The notes under the pieces: generated by a model
Databases searched by the model: none
Seen by the model: the letters and a program-made list of their open reading frames with translations, nothing else
What the model was told of the DNA's origin: nothing
Translations under genes and position numbers: made by a program
Shown here: piece by piece, positions 18,335 through 28,980 of the stretch
Layout of the letters: each line of letters opens with the position of its first letter
How positions within the stretch are numbered: the first letter of the stretch is position 1
NCBI GenBank assembly: GCA_963772335.1
Contig: CAVYXF010000001.1
Coordinates: 620,001-684,000, forward strand
Direction of reading: 5' to 3'
DNA length: 64,000 bases
Origin: CAVYXF01 sp963772335
Lineage (GTDB): Bacteria > Pseudomonadota > Alphaproteobacteria > Rhizobiales > Rhodomicrobiaceae

Positions 18335-19816
18335 ATGGTCTTGCGCCCAGAGCCTCTGACAACTCTCATCGCCTTCAATCGTTTTGGTCTGGGCGCAAAA
18401 CCCGGGGGATTCGCGGCAGCCTCCGCAGACCCGCGCGGCTATTTCATCGAGGAGCTGAAGCAGCCGGACATCGCGTCGATTAGCAGTGCTGCTCTGCCGC
18501 CGAGCAAAGCAGCGCTGCAGGAGGTGTTCGCGCAGCAGGAGCAGCGTAAACAGGCACGCGCCCAAGCCTCTGCGTCTCGCCCCGCAAACTCCGAGACGAT
18601 GGCCGGCTCACCGCAAGGTGAGATGAATATGATGCAGTCTGGCGAGCAACCGGGCGCGGGTGCCTCCGCCATGACCCAGGAGAAGCCCAAGCGCCAGCCC
18701 TCGGTTTCCCGGGACCTCTACCGCGAGGAGGTGCTTGCGCGCATCCAGAAGCAGGCCGATGCCGGCGCCGGCTTCGTTGAGCGGCTGGTTGCCTTCTGGT
18801 CCAACCACTTCGCCGTTTCCATCGCCAAAGGGCCGTTCATCCGCGCCTCGGCCGGTGCCTTCGAGCGCGAGGCGATCCGGCCTCATGTGCTCGGGCGTTT
18901 TGCCGACATGCTGAAAGCCGTCGAGCAGCATCCGGCCATGCTGTTCTATCTCGACAACCAGCGCTCGATGGGGCCGAACTCCAAAGCGACCGGCAATCGG
19001 GGCAAGGGTGGGCTGAACGAGAACCTCGCCCGCGAGATCATGGAGCTGCACACCCTCGGCGTCGACGGCGGCTACACCCAGGCCGATGTGACCTCGCTCG
19101 CCCGCATCATCACCGGCTGGACGCTCGTCGGCCGCCAGGCGAAGGGCGGCGAGCCCGGAACATTCCTGTTCCGTCCTGCCTGGCATGAGCCGGGAGTGCA
19201 CATGCTCCTCGGCAAGAGCTATCCGCAGCCCGGCATTGCCCAGGGGGAGGCGGCGCTCGCTGATCTGGCCCGCCATCCTGCCACGGCAAAGCATATCGCA
19301 ACCAAGCTGGTTCGGCATTTCGTCGCCGACGATCCGCCGCCCGCAATTGTCGAACGCATTGCGAAGACGTTCCGCGACACGGACGGCGATCTCGCTGCCG
19401 TTTCGCTCGCCCTGCTCCAGGATGACGATGCCTGGCAAGCACCGCTGACCAAAATTCGCACTCCTGCCGAATTCCTTATTGCCATGAGCCGTGCCATCGG
19501 GTCGGTGCCGCGGGAGCCGCAGCCCTTCCTCGGCGCCCTTCTCGCCATGGGGATGGTGCCCTGGTATCCGCCGGGCCCGAACGGTTATCCCGATACGGTC
19601 GCGGCCTGGGCCTCGCCCGAGGCGATGAAGGTGCGGCTCGATGTGGCCTGGCGCGCGGCGCAGCGCATCAAGGAAAGCGGGCAACCGATCGCGCTGCTCG
19701 AGCAGGTGGCCGGCACCGCCGCATCCCAGGAGACCCGTGAAGCGGTTGGCCGCGCCGAATCCCACCAGCAGGCGCTCGCTATCCTGTTCATGTCGCCCGA
19801 ATTCCAGCGCAGGTGA
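18335..19816 (+). CDS. DUF1800 domain-containing protein
   Basis: This 493-residue protein has the DUF1800 hallmarks: an N-terminal helical segment (AFNRFGLGAKPGG), LVAFWSNHFAVS near residue 155, and the conserved core GLNENLAREIMELHTLGVDG followed by YTQADVTSLARIITGW. A low-complexity Gln/Ala/Ser/Met insert lies at residues 65-125. A strong AGGAGG lies 5 bases before the ATG at 18335. It is followed after 6 bases by a DUF1501 gene, the near-invariant partner. The pair is widespread in bacteria and presumed to act outside the cytoplasm, but its biochemical role is unknown. Confidence 0.88.
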   Translation: MVLRPEPLTTLIAFNRFGLGAKPGGFAAASADPRGYFIEELKQPDIASISSAALPPSKAALQEVFAQQEQRKQARAQASASRPANSETMAGSPQGEMNMMQSGEQPGAGASAMTQEKPKRQPSVSRDLYREEVLARIQKQADAGAGFVERLVAFWSNHFAVSIAKGPFIRASAGAFEREAIRPHVLGRFADMLKAVEQHPAMLFYLDNQRSMGPNSKATGNRGKGGLNENLAREIMELHTLGVDGGYTQADVTSLARIITGWTLVGRQAKGGEPGTFLFRPAWHEPGVHMLLGKSYPQPGIAQGEAALADLARHPATAKHIATKLVRHFVADDPPPAIVERIAKTFRDTDGDLAAVSLALLQDDDAWQAPLTKIRTPAEFLIAMSRAIGSVPREPQPFLGALLAMGMVPWYPPGPNGYPDTVAAWASPEAMKVRLDVAWRAAQRIKESGQPIALLEQVAGTAASQETREAVGRAESHQQALAILFMSPEFQRR

Positions 19817-19822
19817 GATCCG

Positions 19823-21058
19823 ATGCCTCTTTATTGTGAAATGCCGTCCATCTCGCGCCGCGCCTTCCTGATCGGCAGCGGCGCGCTCGCCGCCTGGGCG
19901 TATCTGCCACGCTTTGCAAGCGCAGCCAGCGGACGCGACCCGCGCCTCGTGGTGATTGTCCTGCGCGGTGCGCTCGACGGCCTGTCGGCGGTCGGGCCGG
20001 TCGGCGATCCCGATTATGCGGGGCTGCACGGCGATCTCGCTCTGAGACTCGACGGTGAGCATCCCGCTCTGCCGCTCGATAGCTTCTTCGCGCTCAACCC
20101 CGCCATGCCGAATTTCGCCCGGCTCTACAAGGCGGGCCAGGCTACGATAGTGCATGCGGTTGCGACCAGCTATCGCGAGCGCTCGCATTTCGACGGGCAG
20201 GATGTGCTGGAGAGCGGCTATCCGCGCCAGGGCCGCACCGAGAGCGGCTGGCTCAACCGCGCCGTCGCGCATTTGCCCGCGGGCGAGCGGGTGCGGCCTG
20301 CCCGCGGGCTTGGCGTCGGGCCGGTTGCACCGCTGGTGATGCGCGGCCCCGCGCCGGTGCTCGGCTGGGCGCCGCAGCTGCTGCCAACCGCCGGCGAAGA
20401 CCTCGCCGCGCGGGTGCTCGACCTCTACACCCACCGCGATCCGCTGCTCGCCGCCTCGCTGCGTGCTGGGCTCGACACCGATAAGATGGCCGCAAATGGC
20501 GGTCTCACCGCAGATCCCAAGGCCCGCGGGGGGATGGATCAACCGGTCGGGATGCGACGGGCCGCGGCCGGCGCCGCCAAGATCATCGTCGCCGATGATG
20601 GTCCGCGCGTTGCCGCGCTCGCTTTTGAGGGCTGGGATACGCATGCCAATGAAGGCGGCGCCACCGGCCAGCTCGCGAACCGTCTCTCCGGCCTGGACGG
20701 TGCATTTGAGGAGTTCGAGAAATGGCTCGGCGAGAAGTGGAAGGACACCGCCATTGTTGCGGTCACGGAGTTCGGCCGCACTGCCAGGATCAACGGCACG
20801 GTCGGCACCGATCACGGCACCGGCACGGTTGCCTTCCTCGCCGGCGGTGCGGTCAAGGGCGGCCGGGCGATCGCCGACTGGCCGGGGCTTGCGGGCGCTC
20901 AGCTCTATGAGGGACGCGACCTCAAGCCCACCACCGATCTGCGTGCGGTGCTGAAAGGCCTACTCGCCGATCAGTTCGGCCTCTCGGCCGCTCTGCTCGG
21001 CGATGCCGTTTTCCCGGATTCAGCGGCCGTTGCGCCGATGACCGGCCTTATCGCCTGA
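19823..21058 (+). CDS. DUF1501 (sulfatase-like, alkaline-phosphatase fold) exported protein
   Basis: This 411-residue protein begins with a Tat-type leader (PSISRRAFLIGSGALAAW, twin Arg then hydrophobic core). The family core includes LVVIVLRGALDGLSAV, VHAVATSYRERSHFDGQDVL near residue 115, and AIVAVTEFGRTARINGTVGT with TDHGTGTVAFLAGG near residue 320. This pattern is shared with alkaline-phosphatase-superfamily DUF1501 proteins. An in-frame ATG at 19841 would still keep the twin Arg, so the exact start is uncertain. It is co-transcribed with DUF1800. Export folded through Tat suggests a metal cofactor, which is an inference. Confidence 0.87.
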   Translation: MPLYCEMPSISRRAFLIGSGALAAWAYLPRFASAASGRDPRLVVIVLRGALDGLSAVGPVGDPDYAGLHGDLALRLDGEHPALPLDSFFALNPAMPNFARLYKAGQATIVHAVATSYRERSHFDGQDVLESGYPRQGRTESGWLNRAVAHLPAGERVRPARGLGVGPVAPLVMRGPAPVLGWAPQLLPTAGEDLAARVLDLYTHRDPLLAASLRAGLDTDKMAANGGLTADPKARGGMDQPVGMRRAAAGAAKIIVADDGPRVAALAFEGWDTHANEGGATGQLANRLSGLDGAFEEFEKWLGEKWKDTAIVAVTEFGRTARINGTVGTDHGTGTVAFLAGGAVKGGRAIADWPGLAGAQLYEGRDLKPTTDLRAVLKGLLADQFGLSAALLGDAVFPDSAAVAPMTGLIA

Positions 21059-21362
21059 CATCGCCTGTTGGATGACAACGAATCCTTGAAGGCTACCTGG
21101 CACGGCGTGCCGAGAGCCCAAGCCTGGCTCGCGTCTGTGACGCGCATCACATCTTTTCTGTTCTTCCCCTCACTCTCCCGTGAACCGACTCGCCCATTCG
21201 CGCGACGCACCATCACAACGTCGCTGGCTGGCCGGCCCTATGGCAGGATGAGATCAGCGCGATGTCGTCGATGAATGACCAATTATCTAGACAACATCTA
21301 AACACTGGCACAAAAGGGGAAGATTCTTTTGCCTTTGATGCCGATCGGGAGAGGGTTGAGCC
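21059..21362. other. intergenic region before the VWA gene
   Basis: Roughly 300 bases with no recognisable gene or RNA. The right half is AT-richer and presumably carries the promoter for the VWA gene. A ribosome site GGGAGAGG lies about 6 bases before its ATG. I see no hairpin terminator for the DUF1800/DUF1501 unit. Confidence 0.4.
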
Positions 21363-22673
21363 ATGTATTTTTCCAGAACATCTTATGCCGTGCTGCTCTA
21401 CGCTGCGCTGGTTACGACGGCGGCACATGCCGAAGGCGATAAGAGCATTGCGCTAATCCTGGATTCCTCCGGCAGCATGAAAGCCAAGCTCGCGGACGGC
21501 CGGACACGCATGGACGCCGCAAAAACGGCTGTGTCCGAGTTTGTCGGCAAGCTTGCGCCCGATACGCGGCTCGCGCTTTGGGCCTATGGCCATCAGTCCG
21601 CGACCGCGAAGAAGGATTGCAAGGACAACGCCCTGCTCTCCGGTTTCGGCGCTGCTTCGGAAACAAAAGCCAACGTCGTCGACAAGGCAAACAGCCTGGC
21701 GCCGCTTGGCTATACGCCCATCACCTATTCGATTACCGTCGCGGCCGAAGGCCTCGGCTCCGAGGAGGCAGCATCCCGCGTCGTCGTGCTGGTCAGCGAC
21801 GGCAAGGAGACCTGTCAGGCCGACCCGTGCGCGGCAGCCAAGGCGCTCGCCGACGCTGACGCCAAGCTCGTGGTGCACACTGTGGGCGTCGGCGTGGACA
21901 ACGTGACGCGCAGCCAGCTCCAATGCATCGCGACCGCCGCGCGCGGCAGCTATTTCGATGCCAACAGCGCGGCGGATCTGACGGCAGCGCTCAGTAAGGC
22001 GGCCGATGCGACGCCGAAAAAGAAGCAGATCACCATTACCACGCCCAAGCCCGGCAAGCTGAAGATGAAGATCGCCGGCCACTTCTCGCATGAGGTGCTG
22101 GATGCGGGCGGCAAGTCGGTCGCCACTCTCAACTACGGCGGGGGCGAGGCTTCGCTGCCGGCCGGCATCTACAGCGTGAAGTTCGGCAACGGCCTGTGGA
22201 ACAGCATCGAGGTGAAGCCCGGCGAGACCACCGAGATCAAGCCCGGCTATCTGGAGGTGAACCCGACGGGCGGAGCCTTCACCTATATCCTTGATCCCGA
22301 GACCGGTGAGCCCGTGGACGATATCCTCGGCACCAAGCCTCGGGCAACGCTCATCCCCGGCCATTTCGACGTGAAGTTCGGCAACGTGCTCTGGCCGAAC
22401 GGCGTTGATGTCAAGGCGGGCGAAGTCGCGGTCCTCAAGCCCGGCGTCATCAACGTCAACACCAACCATACCATGTACTTCGACGTGCTCGACGCCGAGG
22501 GCCAGAAGGTAACGACGGGCGCTGCTCCCGGCACGACGAAGCATGCGCTACCGCCCGGCAAATACACCCTGCAGCTCGACACCAGCAAATGGGTGAAGAC
22601 CATGACCGACGAGCAGCGCAAGATGGATGTGGAGCTGGAGGCTGGCCAGGAGGTGGAAGTCACAGTGGATTAA
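21363..22673 (+). CDS. von Willebrand factor A domain protein with C-terminal PEGA-like repeats
   Basis: This 436-residue secreted protein has a signal peptide (LLYAALVTTAAHA) and then a VWA domain. Its metal-ion-dependent adhesion motif DSSGSMK is at residues 34-40, with the supporting Thr in GYTPITYS and Asp in LVSDGKETC. After residue 220 come three related beta-rich units of roughly 70 residues (GGEASLPAGIYSVKFGNGLW, LIPGHFDVKFGNVLWPNGV, ALPPGKYTLQLDTSKW), each resembling carboxypeptidase-regulatory or PEGA modules. Proteins like this act in the periplasm or at the surface, often in binding or assembly. It stands alone and ends at a strong terminator. The ligand is unknown. Confidence 0.85.
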   Translation: MYFSRTSYAVLLYAALVTTAAHAEGDKSIALILDSSGSMKAKLADGRTRMDAAKTAVSEFVGKLAPDTRLALWAYGHQSATAKKDCKDNALLSGFGAASETKANVVDKANSLAPLGYTPITYSITVAAEGLGSEEAASRVVVLVSDGKETCQADPCAAAKALADADAKLVVHTVGVGVDNVTRSQLQCIATAARGSYFDANSAADLTAALSKAADATPKKKQITITTPKPGKLKMKIAGHFSHEVLDAGGKSVATLNYGGGEASLPAGIYSVKFGNGLWNSIEVKPGETTEIKPGYLEVNPTGGAFTYILDPETGEPVDDILGTKPRATLIPGHFDVKFGNVLWPNGVDVKAGEVAVLKPGVINVNTNHTMYFDVLDAEGQKVTTGAAPGTTKHALPPGKYTLQLDTSKWVKTMTDEQRKMDVELEAGQEVEVTVD

Positions 22674-22708
22674 GTCGAAGCGATGGGCCGCTGCGCCGCA
22701 ATTACCGG

Positions 22709-22740
22709 GAGCCGCGAAAGCAAAAGCGCTTTCGCGGCTC
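22709..22740 (+). terminator. intrinsic terminator after the VWA gene
   Basis: Perfect 13-base arms (22709-22721 gagccgcgaaagc; 22728-22740 gctttcgcggctc) flank a 6-base loop and are followed by aattcttt. It lies 36 bases after the VWA stop and just past the convergent efflux-pump stop, so it may terminate both transcripts, although the T-rich tail favours the plus strand. Confidence 0.8.
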
Positions 22741-22767
22741 AATTCTTTCCGGGCAGGCAACGGCCGT

Positions 22768-24387
22768 TCAATGCCCGCCGCCACCCCCTGCCGAAAAATT
22801 CGGCCGGTGCATCACCGGCACCATGAACGCGATCAGCACGAACAGCACGGTCAGCGCCAGAAAGACATCGGCGATCGACATCACCACCGCTTCCTTACGC
22901 ACCATCAGCGCGAGCTGCTTGGTCGCCGCGAGCGATGCGTCGGAGCCGAAGCGCGCCATCTGCTGGGTGAGCCGGGCGAGCGTCTCCTCGGCAGCATTGG
23001 AGCCCCAGGCCACCTGCTCATGCAGCCGGGCCAGATGCAGGTCGAGCCGCTTGTTAAGCAGAGTATTGATGATGGCGAGGCCAACCGCGCCGCCGAGATT
23101 GCGCGTGAGGTTAAACAGGCCCGAGGCGTCCTTGATCTTCTGCGGGGCAAGCGTGCCCAGCGCCATGTTGGTGATCGGGATCATGATCAGCATCAGGCAT
23201 ACCCCGCGCAGAATCTGCGGGATCAGGAGCTCGTTGAAGTCCCAATCCTTGGTGATGAGTGAGGCCTGATAGGTGCCGACCGCGAAGCCGATGAAACCGA
23301 CGGCGATCATATAGCGCGGATCAATCTTGCGCATCAGGCGGCCCGAGATCGGTCCCATGAAAAACATGCAAAGGCCCGTAACGAACATCGTCTCGCCAAT
23401 CTGCAGGGCCGAATAGCCGCGCACCCGGGCGAGATAGACCGGATAAAGATAAGTGAGGCCGTAAAGGCCGATGCCCATCACAAAGGAGAATAGCGCGCCG
23501 GTCGAGAAATTGCGGTTAGTGAAGGCCCACAGGTTCACCACCGGACTCTTCGCCGTCAGCACGCGTGAGAAGAACGCGGCGCAAGAGACCACGCACACCA
23601 CCGTCGCGATCGCGATGGCATTGCTATCGAACCAGTTGTCGATCGGCCCTTCTTCGAGAACGTATTCCAGCGTGCCGAGAAAGCCGGCCATGGCGAGGAA
23701 CCCTGGCCAGTCGAACTGCCGCAGCAGGCTGTAATCCGGCTCGTCGAAATCGACGAGGAACCAGGTGACGACCGTCACGATGATGCCGGGGACGACATTG
23801 ATGAGAAACAGCCAATGCCAGGAGAAGATGTCGGTCAAGTAGCCGCCGACTGTCGGTCCGATGGTCGGGGCGAGCGTTGCGACAAGGCCGATCAGCGGCG
23901 TGATCACGGCCTGCTTGGAACGCGGAAAAATGGTGAAGGCCGAGGCGAACACCGTCGGGATCATGCCGCCGCCGATGAACCCCTGCAACGCCCGCCAAAC
24001 GATCATCTCGTTGATCGAGGTGGCGGTGGAGCACATGATGCTCATCAAGGTGAAACCCGCTGCCGAGATCACGAACAGCGTGCGGGTCGAGAGCGCCCGC
24101 GACAGATAGCCTGAGAGCGGGATCATGATCACTTCGGCGATCAAATAGCTGGTCTGCACCCAGGGGATCTCGTCGGCGCTGGCGGAAATGCCGGCCTGGA
24201 TCTCCGAAAGCGAGGCCGAGACGATCTGGATGTCCAGGATCGCCATGAACATGCCGACCACCATCACCAGGAAGGCGGTGAGCCGGCGCGCTGTGACGGG
24301 CTGCTCGGCCGTGCCGGCCGGCTGCGCAGGGGCCCCGCCCGCCGGCGCGGGGATGCGTCCGGCGGGTATGGAAGCGGCAGTGCTCAT
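22768..24387 (-). CDS. DHA2-family MFS multidrug efflux protein (EmrB/QacA type)
   Basis: This 539-residue inner-membrane antiporter has about 14 spans, as in the DHA2 drug:H+ family. Motif A-like residues follow the second span (YLSRALSTRTLF) and motif C appears as LAPTIGPTVGGYLTD in span five. The N-terminus is a Pro/Ala-rich cytosolic tail of 35 residues. Downstream of an HlyD-type adaptor by 5 bases, it forms a two-gene efflux pump that needs an outer-membrane TolC, which is not in this window. A divergent TetR regulator lies upstream. Substrates are probably hydrophobic toxicants, inferred from family. Confidence 0.9.
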   Translation of the reverse strand: MSTAASIPAGRIPAPAGGAPAQPAGTAEQPVTARRLTAFLVMVVGMFMAILDIQIVSASLSEIQAGISASADEIPWVQTSYLIAEVIMIPLSGYLSRALSTRTLFVISAAGFTLMSIMCSTATSINEMIVWRALQGFIGGGMIPTVFASAFTIFPRSKQAVITPLIGLVATLAPTIGPTVGGYLTDIFSWHWLFLINVVPGIIVTVVTWFLVDFDEPDYSLLRQFDWPGFLAMAGFLGTLEYVLEEGPIDNWFDSNAIAIATVVCVVSCAAFFSRVLTAKSPVVNLWAFTNRNFSTGALFSFVMGIGLYGLTYLYPVYLARVRGYSALQIGETMFVTGLCMFFMGPISGRLMRKIDPRYMIAVGFIGFAVGTYQASLITKDWDFNELLIPQILRGVCLMLIMIPITNMALGTLAPQKIKDASGLFNLTRNLGGAVGLAIINTLLNKRLDLHLARLHEQVAWGSNAAEETLARLTQQMARFGSDASLAATKQLALMVRKEAVVMSIADVFLALTVLFVLIAFMVPVMHRPNFSAGGGGGH

Positions 24388-24392
24388 GATAA

Positions 24393-25709
24393 TTATCTCG
24401 CGGGCGCAGCCTGTGCGCTGTTGGTAATGCTCGTTTGCGCCGTTTGCGGCTGCTCGTCAGCCTTGGTGTGCACATAAGTGACGACCGAGAGGCCAGGCCG
24501 CAGCACGCCGGATGTCACCGCCTCGCCGGAGACGCGGACCCGAACCGGTACGCGCTGTACGATCTTGGTGAAATTGCCGGTCGCATTCTCCGGCGGCAGC
24601 AGCGAGAACTGCGAGCCCGATGCCGGGGCAATGCTCTCGACCACGCCGGTGAATTCGCGCCCGTCCGCAGCATCGACCGAGACATCGACACTCTGGCCGG
24701 GCTTAATGCCATCAAGCTGCGTTTCCTTATAGTTCGCCTCGACATAGACGGTGTCGAGCGGCACGAGCGACAGGAGCCGCGTTCCCGGCTGGACATATTG
24801 GCCCGGCTGAACAGCCTTATTGCCGACCACGCCGCCGAAGGGCGCACGCACCTCGGTATAGCTGAGATTGAGGTTTGCCTGGTCAAGGCTGGTCTGCAGC
24901 TCGGCCCTCACATGGACGGCCTCCTCGACCTGGGCGTTCAGCACCGCAAGCCCCGCCTCGGCGGAGCGCACGGCAGCTTGCGCCGCCAAAACCGCTGCCT
25001 GGGCCTGGTCGCGCTCGGCGCGAGCTTGATCGAGCGTCTGTTTGCTACCGTAATTGCGGGCAGCGAGATCCTGGGCACGGCTGAAATCGGCGGCGGCGCG
25101 CGTCAGGCCGGCTTCGGCAGAGACGACCTGCGCCTTAGCCTGCTCGATCGTTGCATTCTGGGCGCTTGCCTGCTCTTTCAGCCGGGCAATGGTGGCATCC
25201 TGGGTGGCAAGCTTGTTTTTTGCCGCATCGACGGCAATTCGGTAGTCGCGGTCGTCGATCTTGGCGAGCAGATCCCCAGCGCTTAGCTTCTGGTTGTCCG
25301 TGACCGGCACGCTGTCGACATAGCCGGTCGCCTTGCTGGCGATAATCGACATGTCCGCCTTTACATAGGCGTCATCGGTCGAGACCAGGAAACGGCCCTC
25401 GGTCCACCAGTGATAGCCGTAATAGCCTGCGCCGCCCAAGATGCCCAGCAGCAGGAGCGCGAGCAGCATGCGACGCACGCCATGGCGCTGCTTTGGAGCC
25501 GGCTCGCCCTTTGCGGTCTCTTGGGTCTTGGGCGCCTCAGCAGCTGGCGGGGTCGCGGGAGGCGATCCGGCAGGAGCGCGCGCGGCGGGCGGAGCCGAAG
25601 GAGCCGGCGCATCGGTTCGCGCCGAGAGGCCCGCATCCCCGCCATTGACGAAATGCGGCGGGCTGGGCGCCTCAAACCCGGCATTCCGGTGTGTTTCGAG
25701 CTTTGTCAT
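24393..25709 (-). CDS. HlyD/EmrA-family membrane fusion protein
   Basis: This 438-residue periplasmic adaptor has a long Pro/Ala-rich cytosolic N-terminus (residues 20-75) and a single membrane anchor (MLLALLLLGILGGAGYYGYH). A biotinyl-lipoyl half follows (VSTDDAYVKADMSIIASKAT), then an extended coiled-coil hairpin (about residues 165-290), and a beta-barrel ending FTKIVQRVPVRVRV. It bridges the MFS pump to an outer-membrane channel. The ATG at 25709 follows AGAGG; a GTG 6 bases upstream overlaps the ribosome site and is less likely. It is the first gene of the pump operon and is transcribed from a promoter containing a TetR-type palindrome. Confidence 0.9.
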   Translation of the reverse strand: MTKLETHRNAGFEAPSPPHFVNGGDAGLSARTDAPAPSAPPAARAPAGSPPATPPAAEAPKTQETAKGEPAPKQRHGVRRMLLALLLLGILGGAGYYGYHWWTEGRFLVSTDDAYVKADMSIIASKATGYVDSVPVTDNQKLSAGDLLAKIDDRDYRIAVDAAKNKLATQDATIARLKEQASAQNATIEQAKAQVVSAEAGLTRAAADFSRAQDLAARNYGSKQTLDQARAERDQAQAAVLAAQAAVRSAEAGLAVLNAQVEEAVHVRAELQTSLDQANLNLSYTEVRAPFGGVVGNKAVQPGQYVQPGTRLLSLVPLDTVYVEANYKETQLDGIKPGQSVDVSVDAADGREFTGVVESIAPASGSQFSLLPPENATGNFTKIVQRVPVRVRVSGEAVTSGVLRPGLSVVTYVHTKADEQPQTAQTSITNSAQAAPAR

Positions 25710-25746
25710 GATCACCTCTTGACGGCCGCACTGCCCGTTCTCATGT

Positions 25747-25775
25747 TTGAACCGAACGGTTCGGTCTACTAAATA
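25747..25775 (+). promoter_or_regulatory. TetR operator within the divergent efflux/regulator promoter
   Basis: The dyad accgaacggttcggt (25751-25765) has perfect 6-base arms around cgg. For the rightward tetR gene it lies between a -35-like TTGAAC (25747-25752) and, after 17 bases, a -10-like TAAATA (25770-25775). A repressor bound there would block its own promoter, and probably the leftward pump promoter as well. The promoter boxes are weak matches read by eye. Confidence 0.65.
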
Positions 25776-25877
25776 GGGGAGCCGCGTCGGGGCGTCAATG
25801 GCCCGTGCATCACATCAACGAAATCACTATTGTGGGAGTCGCCTGATGGGATTTTGCCCACGATTCGTGAGGCTGGA

Positions 25878-26573
25878 ATGGAAAAGCAGAAACTGAAGGA
25901 AGAATGGGGTCCGCCCGGAAAGGTTCCGGACAATGCCGCGGCGCTCGATACCGCAAAGCGCCAGCAGTTGATGGATGGCGCCCGCCGCGCCTTCCTCGAA
26001 AATGGCTTTGATGGCGCCAGCATTGGCGACATCGTGCGTGCGGCCGGCATCTCCAAGGGCACGCTTTACGCCTATTTTCCCAGCAAGGAGAAGCTGTTCG
26101 AAACGCTCGTCATCGAGGATAAGCGCAAGCAGGCGGAGGCGGTTTGCGTGATCGAGGAGACCGAGGACGATGTCGTGCGGGTGTTGAGGAAGCTCGGCCA
26201 CAGCCTGGTCGATATGCTCCGGCAGCCCGACAACCTTGCCTTCGTGCGTATCGTCATTGCCGCTTCGGCGAAGTTCCCCGAGATCGGCCGCGCCTTCTAT
26301 GAGGCTGGGGCTGCAGTTGGCATCGCGAGGCTGGCAAACTATCTGCGCCGCATGACCGCCAACGGCGTGCTCGAAGTCGAGGATGCGGAGCGCGCCGCCC
26401 GGCAATATATGGACCTGTGCAAATCCGGTATTCATGCGCGCATGCTGTTCGGTTATGCCTCCGAGCCGCTCTCGCGCGAGGAAATATCGCAGAACATTGA
26501 AAGCGCGCTGACTGTCTTCCTCAAGGCCTACGGCGCTCCCGGATATGAGTGGCGCAAGGCGATCGCATCCTAG
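25878..26573 (+). CDS. TetR/AcrR-family regulator of the adjacent efflux pump
   Basis: This 231-residue regulator has a TetR DNA-binding domain at residues 27-75 (RQQLMDGARRAFLENGFDGA, then ISKGTLYAYFPSKEKL) and a helical AefR-like ligand domain. The ATG at 25878 is preceded by GTGAGG and gives the standard length; an upstream in-frame extension to 25830 lacks a good ribosome site. Its divergent placement from emrAB-type genes, with a palindrome between them, makes it the likely local repressor, released by a pump substrate. Confidence 0.88.
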   Translation: MEKQKLKEEWGPPGKVPDNAAALDTAKRQQLMDGARRAFLENGFDGASIGDIVRAAGISKGTLYAYFPSKEKLFETLVIEDKRKQAEAVCVIEETEDDVVRVLRKLGHSLVDMLRQPDNLAFVRIVIAASAKFPEIGRAFYEAGAAVGIARLANYLRRMTANGVLEVEDAERAARQYMDLCKSGIHARMLFGYASEPLSREEISQNIESALTVFLKAYGAPGYEWRKAIAS

Positions 26574-26701
26574 CGGTCCGAGAGCTGCGCCAGCAAACCC
26601 GCGAAGATTGACAGCTGGTCTGGAAAAACTTGGGCTTGCCGCTAATTTCTAGCTATTTGCGGCTGAATGCGATAGATCACCGCCAAAGTTAGGTGAAGCT
26701 G

Positions 26702-27079
26702 ATGACGACACTGGTGCTCATTCTCCATCTCATGATTGCCGTCGCCCTTGTCGGGCTGGTGTTGGTGCAGCGCTCAGAAGGCGGTGCGCTTGGCATCGGC
26801 GGCGGCGGCGGCGGCTTCATGAGTGGCCGTGGTGCGGCCAATCTCCTGACGAGAATAACAGCCGTTTTGGCGGCAGCTTTCTTTGCGACCAGCATCCTGC
26901 TCACCGTGCTTGCCCGTCACGGCACTGCGCCCCGCTCGATCCTGGATCAGGGCGGCGGGCAACCGACGGCACCGTCGGAAAATGGCGATTCAGCACTACC
27001 GAAACTGGCGCCGTTGAAACCAGCCGAACCGGCCCAGCCCGCCGCGCCCACCGGCCCACAAGTGCCAAGGTCGCAATAA
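26702..27079 (+). CDS. secG: preprotein translocase subunit SecG
   Basis: This 125-residue inner-membrane protein has two spans (residues 3-20 and 52-72) and the diagnostic loop VLVQRSEGGALGIGGGGGGF. A Pro/Ala-rich C-terminal tail is typical of alphaproteobacterial SecG. It assists SecYE in protein export. I chose the ATG at 26702 because family members start at this point. A GTG three codons upstream is possible. It is followed 86 bases later by pyrG, the conserved alphaproteobacterial order. Confidence 0.92.
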   Translation: MTTLVLILHLMIAVALVGLVLVQRSEGGALGIGGGGGGFMSGRGAANLLTRITAVLAAAFFATSILLTVLARHGTAPRSILDQGGGQPTAPSENGDSALPKLAPLKPAEPAQPAAPTGPQVPRSQ

Positions 27080-27165
27080 TCCCTATCGCAACACGATGAA
27101 ATTCTGTGCGTAAGCCTGCGTGTAAGGCTCGCGTGCACCCGTTCGATTATGTATTCTGCAGGCCC

Positions 27166-28794
<1,629 letters not shown>

Positions 28795-28980
28795 GCCAAT
28801 CACTCGGGCACCTCACCTGAGGCCGCTCGCCGTGATTATTTCCGCACCGCTTCCGGCAGAGTTGAACGGAAAAACGACGGCTCGCGTTCTCTTCGCAAGC
28901 TGGCGCAGTGAACCTGTCCTCGTCCAAGGGCTGGACGTGGCCCACTGCCGCCATACCCTGGCTAAAGGAAGGGAACGATC

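Noticed and set aside
18608..20815. A 735-codon open frame antisense to the DUF1800/DUF1501 genes
   Set aside because: It spans two well-supported genes on the other strand and shows no motif; long antisense frames are expected in GC-rich coding DNA.
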